In this document: piece by piece, positions 56,501-64,000 of the stretch
Numbering within the stretch: the stretch's first letter is position 1
How the letters are laid out: each line of letters opens with the position of its first letter
DNA from: Hymenoscyphus infarciens
Lineage: Eukaryota > Ascomycota > Leotiomycetes > Helotiales > Helotiaceae
Assembly (NCBI GenBank): GCA_001414345.1
Contig: LLCB01000008.1
Coordinates: forward strand, 1 to 64,000
Direction of reading: 5' to 3'
DNA length: 64,000 nucleotides
The notes under the pieces: model-generated
The model's database searches: none
What the model was told of the DNA's origin: nothing
Seen by the model: the letters and a program-made list of their open reading frames with translations, nothing else
Position numbers and translations under genes: made by a program

Positions 56501-59500
56501 CGTATTCGAGGTTTCTTACGACAGATGACCTATCCCACTGCGGGTATATTAGCTGCCTGGGAGTCTGTCTTTCACTCCTGGCTCAGAATTTCCAAGATGG
56601 ATCACCTACTCACTCGTTCCACGGAAACCAGAGATGAAAGAGCCCTTTTGGAGTGGCGCAACTATTCAGGATTTCTGGCCTCTCTTGGAGGCACTTGTAT
56701 ATCTGGGCAAACTTTGCCACCAGACGAGAACAATCTTGCTGGCCTGGGGTGGATTGATATCGCCTCGCCTGAGAGTTACGACGAGGCTCCCCTGACCAAG
56801 TACTTGAAACAGAGCGTGCAGTTGCTAGCTAGTAACAATGTTAGGATAAGGGAGGCGACAAGAGAAACACTTTCCAGCGAGCTTGCTACCTCTCTATATC
56901 TGCCCTTGTTCGAGAATCTCGAAGCTGAACTGGGTGTTCTTTTTGACAGTTCACGGACCAACACGTCACTTTCTATTGAATCGCGCATCATTTTCGCTGA
57001 ACAAGCATCCGCTCTTTTGAGAAGCATAGTTGAGAAATTAGGAGGTCCAGCTGAGGTCGGCACAACTATGTCCATCGATGTGGGTGCTCTGACGCTCAAC
57101 TTTGCAAAATTCTTGGACGATTTGACGGAAGGTGCAAGTGTGCTTCGAGTCAAAATCAAGATCTGTCAATTGTGTGAAATCGTTACACAGAAAAAGGAGC
57201 TCCTCAATCTGAGGCACGATGTTCGCATTAGGAACCAGCTACTTGAAGTTATATTCGGTTGGATTGCTCGCCCGGGCACGCCGAAAGACAGCATTTCCAG
57301 CGGTAGCCGGATGGACGAACTACTCAGACTCCAAAGAGATCTCGATCGAGGCTGTCTAAAAGCTCTGGCGGACCTCACATACCGACTTCCTTTGCAGCCA
57401 GCAGAGGGCCAGACCGATGCCGACACCAGCGATCTCAAATCACAAATGTTTCACAGTTATTTTAACCGATTTCTGTCGTTGCTTAACTACGATTCAGGTG
57501 ATGAGAGAAGGAACGAATTTCGGCTTCCACCAGGTGGGAATGGAGACTCTACAGGTGCGCCTGGATTAGCCATAACCGCCCTCTCAAACCTCCTTAGTGC
57601 CAACATCGACGTTGGACTTAAGCATTCCCTTGGTATTGGTTACCACGAAGATCTTGACATAAGAACAGCTTTCGTCAAGGTTCTTTGCAATATATTGATT
57701 CAGGGCGCGGAATTCAATAACCTATCGGATGCCGCTGTGAACGAGAAATACGATGAACTGCTTGATGTTAGTCTTTCCCGGGTAGTACTTGTGGATTTAT
57801 GCTAACTTCACCAGCTGCTCTTAAATGACATGCCCCTTACGATAGCTCTTTGCGATGCATGCCCAAGCACAGAAGTTGATGAGATGACAATCTCGCTACT
57901 TAATATCTTCGATTCTCGGGGGATGGGCTTTATACTTCTCGAAGGACTCATTGAGCATGAAGTCGAGCAAACTGGTAAGAATCTATGATATCCTTGTTGT
58001 TACTTTTCAACTGACACACCACACAGAAAATGAAGCTGAGTTACTTCGAAGGAATTGTGTCGCAACCAAGATGTTATCGGTGTATGCCAAGTGGAAGGGT
58101 GCTTCTTACCTAAAAGCCACGTTGCAGAAGGTTCTTGAGCGCCTGGTGCATACCTCAAAGGACCTGGATCTAGAACTTGATCCCGCCCGTACCTCTTCTC
58201 CTGAAGAACTTCAAAAGAACGCTTTGCAGCTTCGAGTGGTTACCAAAGTCTTCATAGACGATATATGTAACTCTGCTGCCCATATTCCGGTGTCTTTTAG
58301 AAAGATTTGTAGCATAGTGAGTCCCGCAAACAACAAATTCTACAGCTTTACACTTCTAACTCCATTTTAGATATCCACGGCTGTCATGAAGCGATTTCCA
58401 GAAGCCAAATTTACCGCTGTTGGAGCTTTCATATTTCTTCGATTCTTCTGTCCCGCCATTGTTGCTCCAGATGTTGAAGGCCTTATCAGTTCAGCACCTT
58501 CCAAAGAAATGCGTCGTGGGCTGTTACTCATCGCTAAAGTGGTCCAAAATCTTGCCAACAACGTTCTATTCGGGGCCAAAGAGCCGTATATGTTTCCACT
58601 GAACGACTTCTTAACTCAGAACATTTACCGCGTGACCACGTTCCTGCGAGAAATATCCGTCAGTATGCTCCCAACCGAGCGGGCCAACTGCTAAACAAAT
58701 ACAGGTTGCCCCCAACATGAATGAGCCGACTATTGATTCAGAAGCCTTTGATTTTGGATCCTGTGTTGCACTTCACAGATTCCTCTATGATCACTGGGAC
58801 CATGTTCGACAAAAGATTGTGACTCGGGAGAGGAAAGCTGTTGTGGCGACGATAATCGACCTCAGGATGGCCTCGCTTCCAATGCTTGACTCACTTCGGA
58901 AGCTTATTACTAACCTTGGTCCCCCGCCTATGGACGTCTCATGGAACAGACCTATGATTTCTATGAACACACCGCCGTCCTATTCTCGATTTCAGCATTT
59001 CATGCTTCGAAACGCTGGCAGGAATACGGAGTCTTTGGTCTCTACTCGTGCTGTTTATGATGGAGGAGAAAGCAAGGTTAGAATTTTGCCCCCGGCTTTG
59101 ACTACCTCACTAATTTAAATCTAGGATGGATTACCAATGATTTGTGTCATCCTAAGAAACATCGATACCGAAACCGTTGACTATGAACTCTTATTGTTCG
59201 GCTATCTAAAGGTTTGATCACTCACCTCTTTTTACCCTGCTTGTGCTAATTGTACGAAGATTGCCAGTCGCATGTGGCATCGACCTTTTGGTATATTGGT
59301 TGATGCGACTTGCTATAATGGTCAAAACGAACCACAAGATGCGTTGTTTCGACAATTAGACCTATTGACCCCAACTGAACTGTCAAAACAACTTTCAAGA
59401 GTCTTCGTGTACAATATGAATAGCGCTTTTAGGTAAGAACTCCGCTCGCCATGCCATAGCTACCACTTTATTTACTCTCTTCTAGAAAATGTTTCCGCCG

Positions 59501-62500
59501 AATTTTGCGCCTAGCAGCCAAAAGCGAAAACAGTGCATTCCATCCCAAAAATGTGGACTACCATCTCATCGGTAGTCTCCAGGATCTTCAAGCTCATTTC
59601 CATCTGAGTCAGCTACATTTGCCCAAAGAAACCATAAGTGTGGTGACCGATACCCGATATGTTTTCCAGCCTATTACTAGACTGTCAAAAACAAAGGGGA
59701 AGGTCGAGGTCGTAATCAAGGTCGGAAGTCAATTTGTACAAGTCACTACTGCCAAAAAGCAAGAAGTTGTACCAGGGTTGAGGCTTCACGCTACTGTCAA
59801 TGATATCTTCCGTCTTTCAGAAGTGGATGAGGCACCTACGTCCATTCAAACAGAAGATGATTCTGCCTTCGGTCTCAGAACAGAAAACGGGAAGATTGTG
59901 ATGTATTTTACAAGTCCAAGGAAGCCAGACGTTCTTCAAGCTATTCGTGCCGCCAAGTCCAAGTACGGAAAGGAACTGAGGACCCTCAAATCTTTCGAAC
60001 GACTTGTCAGACCTCAGGATGTGCCGGGAACGCTCTTGAACATTGCTCTTACAAATATGGCTAGCTCTGACCAGATTCTTCGACTTGCTTCGTACAACCT
60101 TCTCTGTGCGCTTTGCCGTGCTTTCAAATTCGCTGCTGATGCCAAGTTTATGAGCACCAAAGGAATGTAACCCCCGTCTTATTCCATTTCCACTTACTAA
60201 CTTCTAGTAGAACTTTGTGTCCCGCTTAATCCTTCGCAGTTTATCATTGACATCAGTCACCAACTAGCACGCTCTGAGCCTCAACTTACGGTGGACTTTC
60301 TCAACGAGTTTTTCGTGGGGTGGGAGAGTTTCCCCTTTTCACAACGACCACTAAGTCTTGCATACATGGCACCTTGGCTTCCAAGTTTACGAACGAGCTT
60401 AATGCCTACAGATGTAGACAGTGACAAATCCAGGGAGAAAGTTGCTGCAATATTTCGGAAGCTCATTGAAGTAGCCATATCTGATGTCACTCTCAGTACA
60501 ACGCTCGAGCACCGAGTGTGGCCAATTATCTGCCGGGACGAAGTTTATACCGAAATATTCTTGGAAGAGGTGATCAAGGCCGCTCTGGGCTATGGAATTG
60601 AGGATGAACGGACTGAAATTCTCGGTTCCATCATTGCCTCTCTTGGTACGATTACGATACGTGGCAGACTTCTTTCACGGCTCAGAAAAGCACTCAACAG
60701 AACATCATTGCGCCCTACTCGACAGTTGCCGGATAACACAGTATGGGGTGAAATATGTGTGCTCCTTCGTCTATGTCTCTCTACGTCGTTCGATAGTGGG
60801 GTTCAGTCTCAGGTATACCTTCCCGAGCTCTCCCATCTTGTCACTATGCTTGCCAATACCGGGTCAACCGAAACAAGACTGATGGTACACCGCTTGTTGA
60901 TCAACACGGTACACGCTATGTGCACCAGCTTTCCTCTCGAAGAAAGCAAGCTTGCTAGACTCAAAGCTCTACTCCTGTCGCTTTCAGAACCCCGAGCCGA
61001 TTCTTTATTCAATCTGCCATCCCGAGATGGTATGTCCATCAGCTCTCTACAAGACTCGGGCATTCCGGCTCTGAACGCGACGGAATCTCTGGCTGTTTTA
61101 CTCTCTGAAGTGAGCACGGTGGCCGCGCCTTCAGTTGATGTTTCGAACGCTTGGCGCTCTAGGTGGATGAGTCTGGTCGCTAGCACTGCATTCCAGAGCA
61201 ATCCTGCCATTCAACCGCGGGCATTCACGGTTATGGGATGTCTGGCTCGAGAAGATGTTGATGATGATCTTCTTTACCAAGTTCTTGTCGCGCTCAGGAG
61301 CAGCATCGGTCGTTACATGGAAGAAGGCGATAGTGAGATGCTCATCGCAATTGTGTCTTCTTTGACAAAGATGATGGAAAAACTTCCTTCTGCCTCTCGT
61401 TATGGTGTGCAACTATTCTGGCTTGCTCTATCGCTCGTCAGACTGGTTCCTCTACCTCTTTATAATTGTACTGCTTCATTTTTGGAGGCAATTCTTGCTA
61501 ATATTGCAGCTTCTGGCGATTTCAAAGAAGGCAGAATGATAGTTGTACTATTACAAGGTCGTCTACCCCTTGAAGAAGCCGCAGTACAACTCGACGAAAT
61601 TTACGGTATCAATTTCAGCATGGAAAGCTTCCACTTTGCCGTCGTCGCCACGTTGGTCAAGGGTCTCTCTGATTCCGGCACGAAATCCACAGCAGCCCGA
61701 GTCTTATCGGCATTCCTAGAGACGACGAGTCTCAATTCGGTCGACGGTCTGAAATTCCCAGATGATCTCTCTTGTATTCCATATCTCGGCACATTGCTAG
61801 CGCGATCCATGAGCCCGTCAGAATCGAATAAATCTTTCTGGTTTAGTGCTATGAACCCCATGGGGGAGTTCGTTACCCCTGGGGATATCATGCGACTCAT
61901 TGATATGGAGAAGATCAAGGATAAGGAGTTGTTGTTGAATGTCGCCATTGGACTTATTGATTTCTCCTTCTTGGAGGACTCGGTGCAGTATCGGTGTTTG
62001 CTTTGGCTTAATAGGGTTGCGCTTCAGAGACCTACTGTGGTTTTGCATTTGTAAGTTCTCTTCCCTCTCTCGCTCTCCCTCTTTCAATCGAATTAATCCA
62101 TACTAATGTTATCATTTTTAAAGATGCGCACCTATCATCAACATGCTCGATGATCTCCTTATTTCCTGCCAGAACGCTGTTACTCTCGAGTCCGCTCACC
62201 AGTTGTTGAGGACTATCACGTCGAATCCCAAGTTCTCTGGGGGCGTGGATACCGCGGAGATGTTGGAGGATGTTCTGGAGGGGATTGGGTTTGGGGGATT
62301 ATGGAGGAGTGCTACTTTTCACGTGCAGAATGAGCATGAGAGGCAGTGCACTGTTTTGACGGATAGGCTTATTGAGGTATGTTCTTCCTTCTCCTGTTAT
62401 TGAGAGATGAGATTGAGATTGAGATCGTGTGGTTTGCTAACTGATGATAGCTTATTATTGCATAAACAGAGGTTGAAAAGCAAAAGAGTCCTTTTTACGC

Positions 62501-62669
62501 ACATCTCTTTGTCGAACCAAAAAGCGCGTACACATCCTTCCGCGCTGATTTTTGTGTCTTCCTGTTCTCTTTTATTGTTCTTGAAGTCCGCCTTCTTTAT
62601 ATATCCCTCTTGGTGGTTTTCTTTTTGATGACAACACGACGTTTTTGCTATGGCTTTATGAATGAATGA
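53539..62669 (+). CDS. Ras GTPase-activating protein, IRA/neurofibromin family
   Basis: Sixteen exons inferred: 53539-53592, 53667-54642, 54811-55436, 55482-55813, 56040-56160, 56231-57766, 57815-57974, 58027-58316, 58371-58658, 58705-59076, 59125-59211, 59260-59432, 59486-60166, 60208-62050, 62124-62376, 62472-62669, near 2,660 residues. The RasGAP domain is clear: arginine finger in LLRRNCVATKMLS (about residue 1275), AVGAFIFLRFFCPAIVAP and GLLLIAKVVQNLANN. A Sec14-like segment (MWHRPFGILVDATC) and a PH-like block follow, as in neurofibromin. It switches off Ras by stimulating GTP hydrolysis. Junctions up to exon 13 keep frame, but exon 13 to 14 does not (one base extra), although homology continues on both sides. 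The last exon and stop are uncertain. Confidence 0.9.
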
Positions 62670-64000
62670 ATTTGATAAAAAAAGAGTGGAGGGTGTTCGG
62701 GTTCCGAGTGTTGGAGATGGGTGGACAAGAGTGGAGGAGGGGACGAGATGGGGGAGGAGAAAGGGGGAGGGAAATAAGGAAGAAAAAGAGTATATTCTAA
62801 GTGGTGATTAAAACTGGATATATGATACCCTGTTATTAGACGGAATAGTTCTTTACTCCCCCCTTTTATTTCTGCTTGTGTTGCGTGCTTGGTGGTTGAA
62901 TTTCTAGTTTGAAGATGAGGCTTGATTTGAATGGATGATTGTTGTGCGAGGTGAAGTGATTGCCTCAGATGTTTTGGGACAATGAACTTACTAGAGAACT
63001 TTTACTTGTGATAATTTTAGGGGTTTTTTGGCCCCCAACTATGATATTTGGCTTAATCGCTAAAATCTAATTTAGCCCCTAGATTTTCTACCTAGCTTAC
63101 TTGGTGGCTTACTTGGTGGCTTATTTGCAAATTCAAACTCAAGTTATAGATCTCCGTGAAGGAGGATTGGTCTAAGGTTCTAAACTCTACTGCAATTGCA
63201 ATTATATACTATCCTTACAAAGTATTTCTCGGGATGGTTCAGTTCCATATGAAAGCCAGCCTGGAACTTTCAAAAGAGACCATTCCATGAAAAGCTCCAC
63301 TGGAACGTGTTCCAGAGGCCGAACACTGGTGCTTGATTTGTGATGTGGCTGGGAGAGAGAGTGTGGTCTGAAATGTTACGCCAGACAATCATCATGCTAT
63401 GAGTTTAGGAGAAATGGTTTTCATTGTTCCGCAGGGTTGGGATAATATGATACAGTGAGCGACAGTTCCTTTTCCACCTCCAAGATCCTTGCTCCCTGTA
63501 CTAAATCATGCCTCGAGGTTTGCAGCAGCTTCCTTCTCCCTCTTCCAGTGTCGAAGAAGACCAGAAACCAACTCCTCCTTCTTGTCGCCTCGCAAATTTT
63601 CCAACAAATCCCGATGTCGTGGGAACAACTTGGGGTCCAAGACCAGGTTTTTTACGTCGCTTCTCGATGATTAGAGATATTCCATCCGGTTGCACCAGCC
63701 TACGGACATTTTTTGGTTTTAGTGGTATTTTTATGGAGAATTTCAAGACTTGGAAATTGATTTTGCGACGAGGAAGCCGATTGGCCTTGAAGATTAAAGG
63801 CCCCCTCGTAGTAGTCAGAGTGGGATGGGGGCTCATTTTCATATGCCTTGCTTGAAATGGGTTCATGCGCATTATCCCCTTGAAACAGAAGAAGTTAAGA
63901 ACCAGCATCTTCTTCGCTAGGTCAGCCATCCGCTCTAAATTCCAATTTTGAGGGAATAACTCGGGACTCAAGAAGATGCTTTGTAAATCCACTACTTCTC
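62670..64000. other. Right-edge region, no supported gene
   Basis: Overlapping open frames on both strands at 63501-63992 (-) and 63508-63855 (+) cannot both be real and neither shows a domain. A small direct repeat GGTGGCTTACTT occurs near 63106. The first 200 bp are probably the 3' UTR of the RasGAP gene. Confidence 0.45.

Noticed and set aside
63501..63992. 163-codon minus ORF and 115-codon plus ORF over the same bases
   Set aside because: They exclude each other, neither has a domain, and the right edge of the window prevents testing for further exons.

Overview
The window is nuclear DNA of a filamentous ascomycete (Pezizomycotina; a leotiomycete-type genome would fit, but the sequence alone does not prove it). 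Genes are single units with short GT-AG introns of about 45 to 230 bp, many with CTAAC-type branch points. The core genes (GCP6-like, NDUFA5, RRN11, GDE1, DBR1, ZPR1, USO1, RAT1, IRA/NF1 RasGAP) are typical fungal housekeeping genes, and AT-rich islands full of TpA and TAA/TAG look like repeats eroded by RIP (repeat-induced point mutation).

Layout. 1-510: array of a 70-bp AT-rich repeat. 1.3-6.8 kb: a gamma-tubulin complex subunit and a complex I subunit, separated by a small TA-flanked inverted-repeat element. 7.5-16 kb: a LURP-one/tubby-like gene, a Ser/Pro-rich ORF, an hAT-type MITE with an 8-bp target duplication, a GNAT acetyltransferase, a secreted protein and RRN11. 17.8-21.3 kb: a tandem segmental duplication carrying two small orphan paralogues; the second copy abuts an intact NmrA-like gene, and the first copy keeps only a broken piece of that gene's last exon. 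23.2-37.2 kb: GDE1, DBR1, a divergent Rpr2/SNM1-like gene, a broken repeat-protein gene, ZPR1 and an unrecognised 397-aa gene. 37.4-45.8 kb: a gene-poor, AT-rich repeat island with an orphan ORF, a frame-broken integrase zinc-binding ORF and a complete but degenerate small LTR element (136-bp LTRs, 5-bp target duplication, gag-like remnant). 45.9-62.7 kb: USO1 and RAT1 (divergent) and a very long RasGAP gene. 62.7-64 kb: no supported gene.

The genes form no pathway cluster. They serve microtubule nucleation, respiration, phospholipid/phosphate metabolism, RNA processing (DBR1, the Rpr2-domain gene, RAT1), Pol I transcription, ER-Golgi tethering and Ras signalling. The accessory interest lies in the recent duplication, the non-autonomous transposons and the loci with one-base frame breaks. 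I see no clear evidence of a wholly new biological system; the least explained items are the orphan paralogue pair and the VVKNA-repeat gene. All exon boundaries were placed by hand from splice motifs and reading frame, so small shifts are possible.
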